Assembly (NCBI GenBank): GCA_009760855.2 | Contig: WPIO01000003.1 | Location: 4,624,001 to 4,688,000, forward strand | DNA length: 64,000 nt | Origin: Cristatella mucedo | Lineage: Eukaryota > Bryozoa > Phylactolaemata > Cristatellidae | Direction of reading: 5' to 3' | In this document: in pieces, positions 1-10,895 of the stretch | How positions within the stretch are numbered: the stretch's first letter is position 1 | How the letters are laid out: each line of letters begins with the position of its first letter | Translations under genes and position numbers: made by a program | The notes under the pieces: generated by a model | Told to the model about the DNA's origin: nothing | Databases searched by the model: none | Seen by the model: the letters and a program-made list of their open reading frames with translations, nothing else

Positions 1-1067
1 AAAAAGTGACTAAAAGAATCGGTAAAAAACTCAAAGTTAGCTAAAATAAAAAAATCAATATGATAACGTAAACATGTCTGAGGTCTCCTCAATGGATGGA
101 GTCTCTAATTGAGGTTAATTAGGCTGATGATTAAAAAGGTTGGGTGCTATTTCCATCTCCATGAGTTATTTAGAAAACCCATATCGTGCCCCAGGGTGAA
201 AGCTTTAGCCCTCCAACGTCTTGAGCAGTAACTGAGCTTCTGCTATACCCGTGCCTCAGGCTGGGGGTGGTGTGCTCGCTTTTCAGTAAGTAGATCATGA
301 TTTTGAGTACTGAAGTAGTAATTCTATTTTGTACCACAAATAATGGTGAGAGATGGGAAGACTAGTGTGCCGCACCTCTAAGGGGTGCTCGATAGACCTA
401 CTTTTTCTTTTTACTTGTAAGATCCATAGGAAAATGAACCAGGCAAATCGGAAAATCCTTTTACAATTTATGAACCAAATAACCTATCCCCATTTTCCCA
501 TAAGTTTCAAAAGATTTATTTACTCCCACATCTTAGGAATTCAACCAATACTTTTAACACCCTCTTGGATTTGCCCACTGGCTAAGCTATTTCGCTGAAA
601 TGTGAATTAAAAAGGCAGCAACCATGCAAAGAAAGAGGTTTCTAAAATATACACCAAATTTCTCCACTCTTACGGTGCCAATCGAGAAATTTATCTCCAA
701 GGATGCAAACGAATATCAGAGCCTGCTAAAAACAATAAACGGTTGTAATTCGGTTTAAAAGGCATCAGCAGCAGTCAAAGTATCGTTGGGTTAAACTACC
801 TGCACTTCATAAAGGTAGACGCAAATAGACAAAAATGATACGTTCAAGCGTTTTCAATAGCCTCAATTTAAAATTCTGTAAAATTTGTTGCACTTCATTA
901 ACCTACTAAGGAATTTCCTATGAATGTATATCAGGATATCACCAACCATTGTTCGTGCTGCAAAACATCCACTTCAATAAATTAACTAATACGTTTATCT
1001 GTCCACCGAGTAAATGCAAAAGACTTCATGCAGCTCTTTTCTGGCAGAATTTCCGATTCATTTTCAG
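1..1067. other. AT-rich sequence without recognisable feature
   Basis: I see no repeat family member, tRNA or convincing exon here. Short open frames exist on both strands but have neither splice signals nor family resemblance. Confidence 0.5.
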
Positions 1068-1178
1068 GAAGAGATCTTTTCAAGTACTGTTTGGAGTAAT
1101 TTTAGCCACTTTCGACCACAACAGAGTATTATATGTCCGCCGAAGGAAGCTTCCTTCATTTTTCGGACAATCATGCAA
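1068..1178 (+). CDS. Candidate internal exon (37 codons), unknown protein
   Basis: The segment follows a good 3' splice site (pyrimidine-rich tract ending TTTTCAG) and is followed by GTAGTT. It is open for exactly 37 codons, phase 0 to 0, and begins EEIFSSTVWSNF. No domain is recognised. No neighbouring plus-strand exon was found to join it, so it could be chance. A frame one base over is also open, which lowers the weight of the evidence. Confidence 0.22.
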
Positions 1179-1484
1179 GTAGTTAGCCATGATTATATCC
1201 ATGCACTTCACTTTCACTGAAAGTATCTCCTACATACTTACTATATTTTTACTAAACTGTCACCTTTCCTTTTTCATCTCTGGAAAAAATACCGTGTGGA
1301 TTCAGCTATCGATTCAGTAACTTCACTCTCAATGATTTTGGCAGCCCTCTGTTGGCTAACATTGAAAGAACTGAATTTCATGTGCTCCCCAGAAAATGAA
1401 AAAATTAAAATTGATCATGCATGGTTGTGTTAGTTACCTATTGGAGGTCTGTGATGAGACAAGCGTTTGATAGGATGATAAATA

Positions 1485-2275
1485 GTGCCGTGTGTCAAAG
1501 TGACCTTGTATTAAACAATCACATCAGCTCCATAAACGATTCTCCTTACATTAAGCTCCATAATATTGCTGAAATTCGTGATTGTTTAGACAATTATCCC
1601 ACGTCTATATTGATTCATTCAGTTGTGACATCCCGTTTTGACTTGTGCAACTAACTACTTGCTGGTCTACCTGCCTGTGGGCTCGCACACTTCAAGCTGG
1701 TGCAAAACTTTGCAGCTAATCTTGTGTGTCATAAGCATCACCTTACCACGTCTCACCACATTTCGCCGACCTGCATTCCTTCCCCATCAGCCAATGCGAT
1801 AACTTCAAGGTTTTGTCAATCACTTTTAGGTCTTTTCCTGGTTAAGCTCAACTTCACCTATCAGATCTACTGCCCCACCACGGTAATAAGCATAGTACAC
1901 CCGCTTTTCGAAATCTATTTGTTTACAAATACCTCCTACAAACCTCAAATCCTATAGCGACAGTGCCTTTAACTAGTATGCTAACAAAGCCTGGTACTCA
2001 CGTCCTACTTGCTTCAAGACATCTCCTGAATTGACCGCACTAAAAAAAAACTAAAAATGCATCTATGGTCACAGCATATGGTGGGTTCCTATGATTTTAC
2101 TTTAAGTGCTTATGCGTTCTGCCACTAACTACACTAGCATGCTAACCTTGTACACTGAAAATCAAAGCACATTTTTCTCGTTGTTCGTTAAACATGCAAG
2201 CACTCAACAATTTACCCTGCTTCCTAGCAGATTTAAAGTGATTACAACAATATCAGGTTCTCTGAGGGCTCTATG
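1485..2275 (+). mobile_element. LINE-A fragment, strongly decayed (RT C-terminus and 3' UTR)
   Basis: Translation with several frame changes gives the LINE-A post-RT region: an LHNIAEIRDCLD-like segment, VTSRFDLCN, then LVQNFAANLVC. The 3' UTR follows, with the conserved stretches around GCATTTAGTGGGT and AGTTCTCTGAGGG near 2260. It is 5' truncated, has many stops, and is older than its neighbour at 2.6-3.9 kb. Confidence 0.7.
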
Positions 2276-2554
2276 TCAAACGTATGACTGTTATATTGTT
2301 CTATTATTAGTTGAGTTTCAGGTAATTTTACATGATAATATTATAAAAAATTGGTATTTAATGTTTGCATGTCTCAGAAAATTCTGTACCACGTGCCACC
2401 TTTCGTACTCTACATTAAACTTATTGCTAAATCTCACTTAATGTGGTTGCAACGTGCATATGTTTGAGTTCCTTATCCCTGCTTTCTTCATTTACAGTGC
2501 CCGTTATATATCGGTTGATTTAGTTAAAAAGTTATCCAGTTGGTTTATACTAAT

Positions 2555-2620
2555 ATTAATTATAATAATAAGAATGTTCTTGATAAAGCGACCTCAGAGA
2601 ACTCAATCTCTTTCTATGTG
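2555..2620 (-). mobile_element. Inverted LINE-A 3' terminus
   Basis: A short AAT-type run followed by the reverse complement of the LINE-A 3' hairpin (GATAAAGCGACCTCAGAG and onward) ends abruptly at about 2620. There a sense LINE-A body begins. See the finding on this junction. Confidence 0.7.
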
Positions 2621-3948
2621 GAGCGCCTCTCATCTCGCCTGGGCATCACTGGCACTGCTCTGCAGTGGTTCAGGTCCTATCTCAGTGGGAGACTCCAGAG
2701 TATTGACGTGAATAGACAAAGAGCTTCTGAAGTACCTCTGAAATATGGAGTACCTCGGAGCTCAGTGCTAGGTCCGGTTCTTTTCACGGTTTATACTCTG
2801 CCTCTTGCTGATGTGATTGTCAAGCACAATCTAGGCTTTCACTTCTATGCAGATGACACTCAGTTGAACCTTTGCTCTGATCCCTCCCAGCCTTCGAGCA
2901 CCTCAAATTCTCTAAACTCACTAGCTGCATGCATTGATGACATCCGAACATGGATGGCAGCAAATTTTCTAAAACTTAACGATGATAAAACTAACTTACT
3001 AGTTATGGGCAAACCCAGTGTGATCCCGAGATTGGAAGGGCTCACTCTCAAAATTGGCTCTGCCAGCATATCTCCAAATGAATCAGCTCGAAATCTAGGT
3101 GTCATATTCCAAAGCGACCTCTCGTTAGACGACCATATCAGCTCCACAGTCAAATCCGCCTATTTTCAGCTTCATAACATTGCTAAAATTCGGGCTTGTT
3201 TAGATAAATATACCACGTCCAAGTTCGTCCATGCATTCGTGACATCCCGTCTCGACTTCTGCAACTCACTGCTTACTGGCCTACCAGCATGTGCGATCAG
3301 GCGATTGCAGCTGGTGCAAAACTCTGCAGCTAGGCTTGTCTGTCGTGAGCGTCGCAGTTGCCACATTACTCCACTTCTCGCCGACCTGCACTGGCTATCA
3401 GTCAAGCAACGGATTGACTTCAAGGTTTTGTCCCTCACTTTTAGGTCCCTTCATTCTAAGGCTCCAGCCTATCTTTCAGATATACTACCCCATCAGGCCA
3501 AGCATCGTACCACCCACTATTCGGAATCCAACAGTCTAGAAAGAACTCGTACAAACCTCAAATCCTTTGGAGACAGCGAATTTAGTTCGTATGCTCCCAA
3601 AGCCTGGAACTCCCTCCCGACCTGAGTCAAAACATTCCCTGACCTGATCACATTTAAAAGGAACCTAAAAACACCTATTTAGGACAGCATTTAGTGGGTC
3701 CCTGTGATTCGTCCTTGATGTGCTTATGCGTGCTGACACTGTGCATGCTGCCACTAACCACATTTGCATGCTGACCCTGTGCATGTCACCCCTAACCATA
3801 TTATTCATTTCGTTTGTTTTTCAAGCATGATTTTACTTACCATTCAATTACATTTCACTTTACAGCAAATGTAAAGCGCCTAGAGAGAGATTAAGTTCTC
3901 TGAGGGTGCTTAATCAAGTGAATTATTATTATTATTATTATTATTATG
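2621..3948 (+). mobile_element. LINE-A copy, 5' truncated within the reverse transcriptase
   Basis: A CR1/L2-type non-LTR retrotransposon. An open frame runs to about 3625 and covers RT from the SSRLGITGTALQWF segment through GVPRSSVLGP, where most copies have GVPQGSVLGP, and the catalytic YADDTQL, then the C-terminal region (LQLVQNSAARLVC, FSSYAPKAWNSLP). The 3' UTR ends in an imperfect hairpin at about 3870-3912 (AGCGCC paired with GGTGCTT) and an ATT repeat. The Q-to-R and G-to-S changes in the GVPQG motif and the missing endonuclease and RT N-terminus mean it is not autonomous. Confidence 0.92.
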
Positions 3949-4075
3949 TGCTTTACATTGGCTGCAAAAAAGAGAAACGCGATTGAATGGTGAGTAATTT
4001 CTTATTGCATTGCTTCCCAGAAAGGATAATAAAGAAACTTTTCTAAGACTATCTAAAAAAATGTAAGTTAATATA

Positions 4076-4215
4076 ATAATTAGTACAGCACCCTAAGAGA
4101 ACTTAATTTATATTCAGGCGTTTCACATATGCCACAATTCTTCAGCCACGACCTCGGCTAGACCTTGGTTGGGACGAGCACCTTAACAACTCGGCCTAGC
4201 CAGCACACCCGGAAT
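4076..4215 (-). mobile_element. SINE-1 copy (tRNA head, LINE-A tail)
   Basis: Read on the minus strand it has a tRNA-like head, with A-box and B-box-like segments decayed, then the tail ending in the LINE-A-type hairpin. Sequence around CAGGCGTTTCACATATGCC is shared with the other copies. Confidence 0.7.
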
Positions 4216-4244
4216 CATTCGTCAGCCACATCTGCGGGCTCCTG

Positions 4245-5050
4245 GCTTTGACGAAAAGCGAAATATGAACTTATTTTTTGCCTTCTCTACAGTTTCTTTA
4301 TCACTTTATATTGTATGCGATTTGGGGGTGCATGTTTGATGAGCACGGCGCGTTTTGATAGAAATTTAATATTTTAAAACAGTTTGTCTTCCAAACAATA
4401 ACGTAGTTTTTCTTGTATCATGATCTTGAATATATAAAGTGAGAAATTATAACTCATCTATCTGATCTATCGGACTTACGGGTGCTTATCTTGGACCATT
4501 GAATGATCCTCTCTCGCTATGCATTATAAGCAGCTAGAGTTAATTGCTACTGTGGTCAACTTAGATCACATCAACTAAGTGCATCCTTAACAGATCATTT
4601 AGAATATTAATATTAAATTTCATGCACCAAATACATTGAGCATATTTTAGATCCCGAATTCTGTAAAAAAAAACTGGTTATTAGCATGATTTTATTGTGA
4701 GCGATTCTTGATTTTTAAGTGATCTCGGCCATGCTGGGTCCAACTTATTACTTAGCAAGTATGTCAGCACCAGAAGTATTTTTGCATCAATTACCTTCAT
4801 TCCTAAATCTCCTATTCTTTCGCAGCTTATGCAACCAACTTTTTTCGTAACCTAGCAATCACAACGACAGTCGAATATGTTTACTAGGAAAAAAGAGAAC
4901 TAGTTGTCTTTCTGGAAGCTAATGTACTCTATGTAAGAAATAGCTCAGCTGCATTACGATTGCAGCAAGTGCAATCCGAGCTTTCATGAACCACTAGAAG
5001 ACTGTTTAAAAAAAGCAAAAGCTCGTGTGATTGTTCTGTCATGTGGTACT
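4245..5050. other. AT-rich sequence, nothing recognised
   Basis: No exon, repeat family member or RNA gene could be identified in this stretch. Confidence 0.5.
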
Positions 5051-5063
5051 TAGACCAAATGTA

Positions 5064-5766
5064 CCAGGACGAAAGGTCATGGACATAATGTCCCCATACA
5101 AAAACGTCCCGGACAATAATTTCCCACATGCTACAATAAATTACTCATATTAATGTTATTTTAAATATGCATAATAATTAGGCTTCGATATTTCACTAAT
5201 AAAATGTAGCATGAAAAGTTTAAATATTTAATGAAGGCTGAAGAGAGATTATTGTGTTCATCAGTCTCGACATATACATGTGCATTTAATCAAAGGCCTC
5301 TTTAAATGGTCATCTTTAGTTAATCATATGCTTCTTCAAATGAAGCCATGTGCCATAGTCATATAATTCAAGCAAACTTAAATGATATTATATCAGAGTT
5401 TACAGTAATATTTACTAATGAATGGCTTCTGATTCACTGTAAACGTATAAATATGTGGAAGTTGCAGTGAAGGTTATTATACTAAAAACTGTTATAGTAG
5501 GTGATAGATGTGATTAGATTAGAATTGATGTTGTATGAGAAAAGACTGTCTCCAAATAGCTGGATATAACTTCCCACTCTTTTATATTTATTTCCCTCTA
5601 GCTTTTAATAATAAAATATGTTCAAAATAACATTAATATTACTAATCTTATATCACATGTGGGGACATTTTGTCTGGGACATTTTTGTATGGGGACATTT
5701 TGTCCTGGGACATTTTGTCAGAGACATTATGTCCGGGACATATTGGGTCGGGGCATATTGTCCTGT
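5064..5766. mobile_element. MITE-like element with long terminal inverted repeats
   Basis: The left ~120 bp (5064-5185) is the inverted counterpart of the right ~175 bp (5590-5766). Both contain GTCCCCATACAAAAA and, further in, AATATTAATGTTATTTT-like sequence. The outer parts are built of repeated GGGACATTTTGTCC-type units, with more units on the right. No transposase frame lies inside, which fits a non-autonomous DNA transposon. Target-site duplication and superfamily are undetermined. Confidence 0.65.
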
Positions 5767-6065
5767 CACGTGTCTTGCTGTTGTTTGTTTATGTGTGTTT
5801 AGCCTCCTGTGAAAGTATTTCTATTGAGTTAAACGCTTGAGAGTATAGAAGAAGTCACAGTCTGAAGTGGATCCTTTAATGAGTCTCCTTCACCTGCATG
5901 ATAAGTTCTTCATTTGAGTTGCCTTCTTAACACACTATAATTCACATCGGTCTATATCCAACACCAGTTTAGTCTCAGCTGTTGATTCGTATGCATTCTG
6001 TTTGCTTTATAATAGCTATGATAATTTTAGATGACATAGGAGGATTAACGAAACTTTGTTCTAGG
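5767..6065. other. Unannotated AT-rich spacer
   Basis: No feature seen. Confidence 0.4.
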
Positions 6066-6225
6066 CACTTAATAATATAATAATAAAATAATTCATTTGT
6101 ATAGCGCCCTAAGAAAACTAAATCTCTATTCAGGCGCTTCAGATATGCCTCAGGGCTTGAGCCTACGACCTCAGCCAGACCTTAGTCGGGGCGAGCACCT
6201 TCATCGCTGGACCAACCCAGCTCAC
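6066..6225 (-). mobile_element. SINE-1 copy
   Basis: Minus-strand copy with all parts: head (GGTGCTCGCCCCGACTAAGG), B-box-like GGGCTCAAGCCC region, and LINE-A-like tail (GAAGCGCCTGAATAGAG). It ends in an AT-rich run. Confidence 0.8.
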
Positions 6226-6552
6226 TTGTCTCGGGTTATTAATTAATCCTGCTGGCATACTAGTAACTTATCAAACTAAAAGGAACTTAAATTTGGATCG
6301 CAATCATAACTTTCTTCCGATATATTCAGAAGATACCTAGGCTAACTTTAGAGAATTCATATTTTTTCAACCAAAGTCTGGTTAAAGGATGGAGTTTTTT
6401 AGTCTTTAGAGCCAAATGTGCCTTTGGTATACCCGATCTAAAGGCTAATGGTCGGTGAGGCATGCTGAAGCCTGGTTTCAAAGACAGCAGTCAGTGAAAA
6501 GCTTAGATGAATCGATTTATGGGATAATTGATTATTCAATAACAAGGAGACA

Positions 6553-6690
6553 CATAAATATAATTCATTTATATAGCGCCCCAAGAGAACTTATCTACAT
6601 TCAGGCGCTTCACATATGCCTCGGGGCTCGAGCTAACGACCTCAGTCAGACCATTGTCGGGGCGAGCACCTTAACCACCTGACCAAACCA
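6553..6690 (-). mobile_element. SINE-1 copy
   Basis: Full-length minus-strand copy with tRNA-like head, CGAGCCCCGAGGCATATGTG junction and hairpin tail. It is one of four copies within 3 kb. Confidence 0.8.
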
Positions 6691-6999
6691 AATAGATTAA
6701 GTTATCACGGTTTCATGCATGGTTAAATGAACCTATTATGTTTGAAATGATTTTCGTGACGTTTTAATACTGAAACTTCGACATGTAGTCTTTACTTAGG
6801 GCCGCGATGTAGTGGCCGACTTTCTGTTAGACTTTCAGCTAAAATCTCGACAAAAACCGTCTGAACACCCAGCATTTATAGGCATAAAAGAGCATTTAAA
6901 TTGGTGCCAAAACTAATGTTGCAAGAATGGTGAGTGGGAACGTCAAACCCAGAGGACATGTCCATCTTTAAATGAGCCTACAAATTATATATATATTTA

Positions 7000-7135
7000 T
7001 ATAATACCATTCATTTGTATAACGCCCCAAGAGAAATTAATCTCTATTCAGGCGTTTCACAAATGCCTCCAGGCTCGAGCCCACGACCTCGGCCAGACCG
7101 TGGTAGGGGGCGAGCACCTTAACCGCTCCAGGTAT
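7000..7135 (-). mobile_element. SINE-1 copy
   Basis: Minus-strand copy next to a short TA run. The B-box-like GGGCTCGAGCC is intact and the tail hairpin is recognisable. Confidence 0.8.
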
Positions 7136-7338
7136 ACTCATTCAGCCACTGAGAAATATCGATACCGCACCATAGATTTATCAATAATTGCCATGCACTC
7201 AAGTTGCTTTTATTCCAATGAGAAAATATTTGTTACGCTCATGACCGAATATTTGAATGTACCGTTAAAGAACTGAATATCTGCAGCATCACAAATGAAA
7301 TGGGAAAGAGATTGCTTTAGTCAGTTAGTGGTTGCCGA

Positions 7339-7465
7339 GCTGGTTTGGTCTAGCGGTTACGGTGCTCGCCCCGACTAAAGTCTGACTGAGGTCGTGGGCT
7401 CGAGCCCCGAGGCATATGTGAAGCGCCTGAATAGAGATCAAGTTCTGTTGAGGCGATATATATAT
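7339..7465 (+). mobile_element. SINE-1 copy, best reference copy
   Basis: Plus-strand copy. The A-box TGGTCTAGCGG is at 7346-7356 and the B-box-like GGCTCGAGCCC at 7397-7407, as in a tRNA-derived pol III promoter. The tail GTGAAGCGCCTGAATAGAG is followed by AAGTTCTGTTGAGGCG, which matches the LINE-A 3' hairpin. It ends in a TA repeat. Confidence 0.85.
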
Positions 7466-7469
7466 ATGA

Positions 7470-8685
7470 AATATAATTTTTGTAGTTTTTATACTGTGTT
7501 CAATATCAGTTGGAAAAATCACTTTACGGTAGGTAGTTGGTTCAGGTAATTTAACATGTAAACGCAGAAGAGAAAATTTTGAAGTCAGCCTCGATTGAGT
7601 TTCTCGCTTAGGCGGCCCACGAAATATAGACACAGTTTGTTCGTGGTTTTAGGTAAATTATAGTAATATTTATTTTGCATTGGTATATCACCCATTAAAA
7701 GTTTAACCTCTTTCTAAGCTACTCATATATTTTATTAAGACAATATGAACACATGATTGGTGGTACCATCCAAATTACAACCCAAATAACGTGGTTAGAA
7801 AAACGAATTTTTACTGTCATTAGTTATAAACTTGGTTAGTTACAACGGCAGTGTTAGCTGACAGAAGCATATAAGACGAACTAGGTGAACCAACCAAATT
7901 ACACGAGAATCAGAACTGAGTTCGATGTTTTGGTGCCGGATGATATGGTTGCAAGCTCCAAATGGTTTAAAGATCATCCGAAGCACTGCTTAACGATTTA
8001 ACTCAGAAAGAAATGGAGGTCTCACGAAATTAGTCCAGCGAAAGAGTAGTTCTGATAGGTAGGGTGGAAAATTAAGAAACCTAAAAGTGAGTGAAGATTC
8101 CTTGAATTTGGTACTCTGCTTGACTGGAGCTAGCGAAGGTCGGCTAGAATAAGTGAAATATAGCTACTATGAAGCTCGCAGTAGACAAATCAAGAGGGAA
8201 TATTTTTCAACAGCCGTCATTTTCGCATAACAATTCAGCTTGGAACTAGACGTAAACATTTCAAGCAGATTTTTTAAGTTGTGAAAAATAGAGCCAATTA
8301 TAAGTTTTTAGCTTTGGAATTTCTGAGAATAATGTCGTTTCCCGTAACTTGTATGTTGGTTGGGACGTCACGTAAATTCAAAGGATTTGTTGATTTAAAA
8401 GGTTCGAAGCGTCAGAACTGCCATGTTCTATCTACATATAAGTACCAGCATTGATTTTACTTAGCAATCACATCGATCAAAAGGACAGTATAACTTGTAC
8501 TAAAGTTGTGATTAAAAGCAGACAAAGCAAAGCATTTTAATTTACCTCATGCTTAAGTGGCTCTTCAAATGATCTTAGTTCGTTGGCATTCTAACTGAAG
8601 AAAGGTCAGAAAAGTCATGATTTTAAAAACGATGCTGGGGTTGAATATGATTAGTAGCAATTAAATATCTCACTGAGCAGATCGA
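7470..8685. other. AT-rich sequence, nothing recognised
   Basis: No repeat family member or convincing exon was found. Confidence 0.5.
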
Positions 8686-8890
8686 ACAGCTAATAAGCCT
8701 GATTTATGCTTATCGTATTCTAATTTTTAAATTCTCTGCAGGCATTAATTGATAATTATAGCACTAAATTTGAACATCAACCATAGATATGCTAATAAGC
8801 CTGATTTATGCTTATCGGGTTTACACTTTTAAATTATCCTCAGGCATTTATTGATTATAATAGCAATAAACTTGAACATCAACCACAGAT
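8686..8890. repeat. Tandem duplication, two ~100 bp units
   Basis: Two adjacent units (about 8690-8788 and 8789-8890) both begin GCTAATAAGCCTGATTTATG and end TTGAACATCAACCA. They differ by scattered substitutions and small indels. Confidence 0.85.
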
Positions 8891-10113
8891 ACCGAAATCA
8901 TGCTATTGAAATCGTGTAGTTTTTTTAGGCAGAGCAGATTTCAAGTGTACTCATTCTGGAGTCCAACATAGTGAGGTGCTGACTACCTGAGCATCTAACT
9001 GTGTAATTAGTAACAAAAACATGTTCCCCACTGCATAAGAGGAATCCGCTACGTTGATGAATGGGAAAGTTTACAGTAAGGAATTGCAGCTGTTTGCTGC
9101 TTTTGTAATCGGCTGCCATTGCAATAGCTTCGATTATCTAAATGTGCTACGACTCTCTGACAGTGTTTGAATCCTCTGATTCACGTTAGTTGTTATGCAA
9201 GTATCAGAATCATTTGACGTACTTCATTTGTGGCCCAAGAAAACTAATCGGAGGGAAATAGGTGCACAATTTCAAAAATCGCATTCTTTGCACTTACGTA
9301 TGTTTAAAGGGAGTACCAAAAGTATGCAGTTTATTCTAGTATAGTAACCAACCCAATTTTAGCATACTTGACCAAAATAATTCGATCGGCAGTGATGTCA
9401 TTGCAGCTTCGTTTTCAACAAAATCAAGTGGTGGATGTAATGAGGACATTCAGAATTAATTTCATCAAAATTTAATACTTCATCGTTTGTCTTTTCAAGA
9501 TAATAAAGAATACGGCGCTTAGACTCGTGAAGAGTCCATGCTGACTACCATGACTTTTACTTAGTCATGGAGTAAACTTTCTTTTTAATTTTTTTAAATA
9601 GAAGTTACAGCCTTTACTTGGATTAGTATGTTTACTCTCTCAGGCCAGATCCTAATCTTTGGTCACTCATAGCAATATTACGGAAGCAACGGGAAATTTC
9701 TGGCTGTTCCAATGGTAAAAAAACAGCTGGTTTAAATTTGAACTAGACTTTAACAAACCAGACACTAATTGCTGATAATTGCCATTGATTAAGACTTTAC
9801 GCTGGGCTACGACCATTAATGAAAACTCAAGTTCACCAAAAATTATAGAAGTGGATATATTTATAAATCATTCTCTGAAAGCGATATGAAAGTTTCGCAA
9901 GTAGTCATTACTTGTACTCAGAACGCTGTCTTCGCGAGTTGCTACCTAGCAGTCAAACAAACTTGCATTTTAAATCACAGGAATATGCGAAGCCTTTTAT
10001 TAGCTTTAGAGAATTCATTCAAAATCTAATAGGAGACAAAATAATGACTAACACCTGGTCTAGGAAAGCAGAAGCTAGACAAATTATGCATTACTAAAAA
10101 AATTGGTCCCACT
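8891..10113. other. Mostly featureless; one tiny minus-strand exon candidate
   Basis: On the minus strand, 8987-9048 lies between a pyrimidine-rich AG and a GTAGTC and encodes about 20 residues containing GEHVFVTNYTVRCS. It is too short to trust. The rest shows nothing recognisable. The 3' UTR and polyadenylation site of the gene ending at 10114 should lie here, but I see no clear AATAAA on the minus strand close to the stop. Confidence 0.3.
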
Positions 10114-10483
10114 TTACTGATGAAGGTTGCAGCTAGAGCTCTGGGTCGACGCAAGTTCCAGAGCCGTCATCTCAGTTTTTCCCGCAGATGATGCAGCCAA
10201 GCTGCCTTCAATCTTTGAGGCACCCACAGTGCTGCTCCCACCGAAAGAGTGCTGAGATGAAGCTGAACGATTAAACGACAGTTGGTCACCTTTACCTTCA
10301 GTCAATTCAGAGCGGCTGCAGCTTTTGCTTTCGATGAAGCCGTCTTGAATTTGATCTCCACCAAATTTGCTGAGAAGCGCCCAGAGGGAAATGCCAGTAA
10401 CGGCAATGACAAGAGCGAGTATGCCGACCAATATACTAACTGTTTTGGTAGAATTTCCTTCTACATTGTAAAGTGCATAATCG
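10114..10483 (-). CDS. C-terminal exon of a type I single-pass membrane protein
   Basis: A minus-strand terminal exon of 123 residues ending in a stop. It follows a 3' splice site (CTCTACTGACGCAG) and starts in phase 2. Residues 1-15 are extracellular with an N-glycosylation sequon (N11-S-T). Residues about 16-38 form a strongly hydrophobic helix (SILVGILALVIAVTGISLWA). The rest is a cytoplasmic tail rich in Ser and Ala with no kinase or phosphatase domain. The upstream exon at 13104-13363 ends in AG and this exon starts with C, so the junction restores a Ser codon. Protein family is not recognised; a receptor or adhesion role is inference from topology only. Confidence 0.62.
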
Positions 10484-10895
10484 CTGCGTCAGTAGAGGTG
10501 GCCAATTAAAAAGATAAATTAATATTAGCGTTCTGTTGAAAATTTAAAACTTCATATAAATGTCCGCCCAGATTTACGGTAAAGATCGGAAGATGTATAT
10601 TTAGAAGGTATGCCTAGATCACGTAGTGTATGTAAACTCCTTTTATCTAAGTTCAGCCACGTTTGTCTACTTGTTGGCAATCATTAATAGCCATTGGCAG
10701 ATTTTCCAAAATAATTAATATTAATTTACATGGATTTAGGCGCTTTTAAACTATTATTGATTAGCTCGTTTTAAATCGGTGCTTTGAGTCAGGTTTAATA
10801 TTGCACTTTCTCTCTTCTTCCTCTGGCTGCAAGACATTTTAGCACAAGCTACTTAAAATGGCTATTTTGATAAAGTACCCTATCTGAGCCAAGAA
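10484..10895. other. Intron sequence next to the terminal exon
   Basis: If the 13104-10483 junction is real, this is the 3' part of a ~2.6 kb intron. Nothing else is seen before the LINE-A insertion. Confidence 0.45.
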
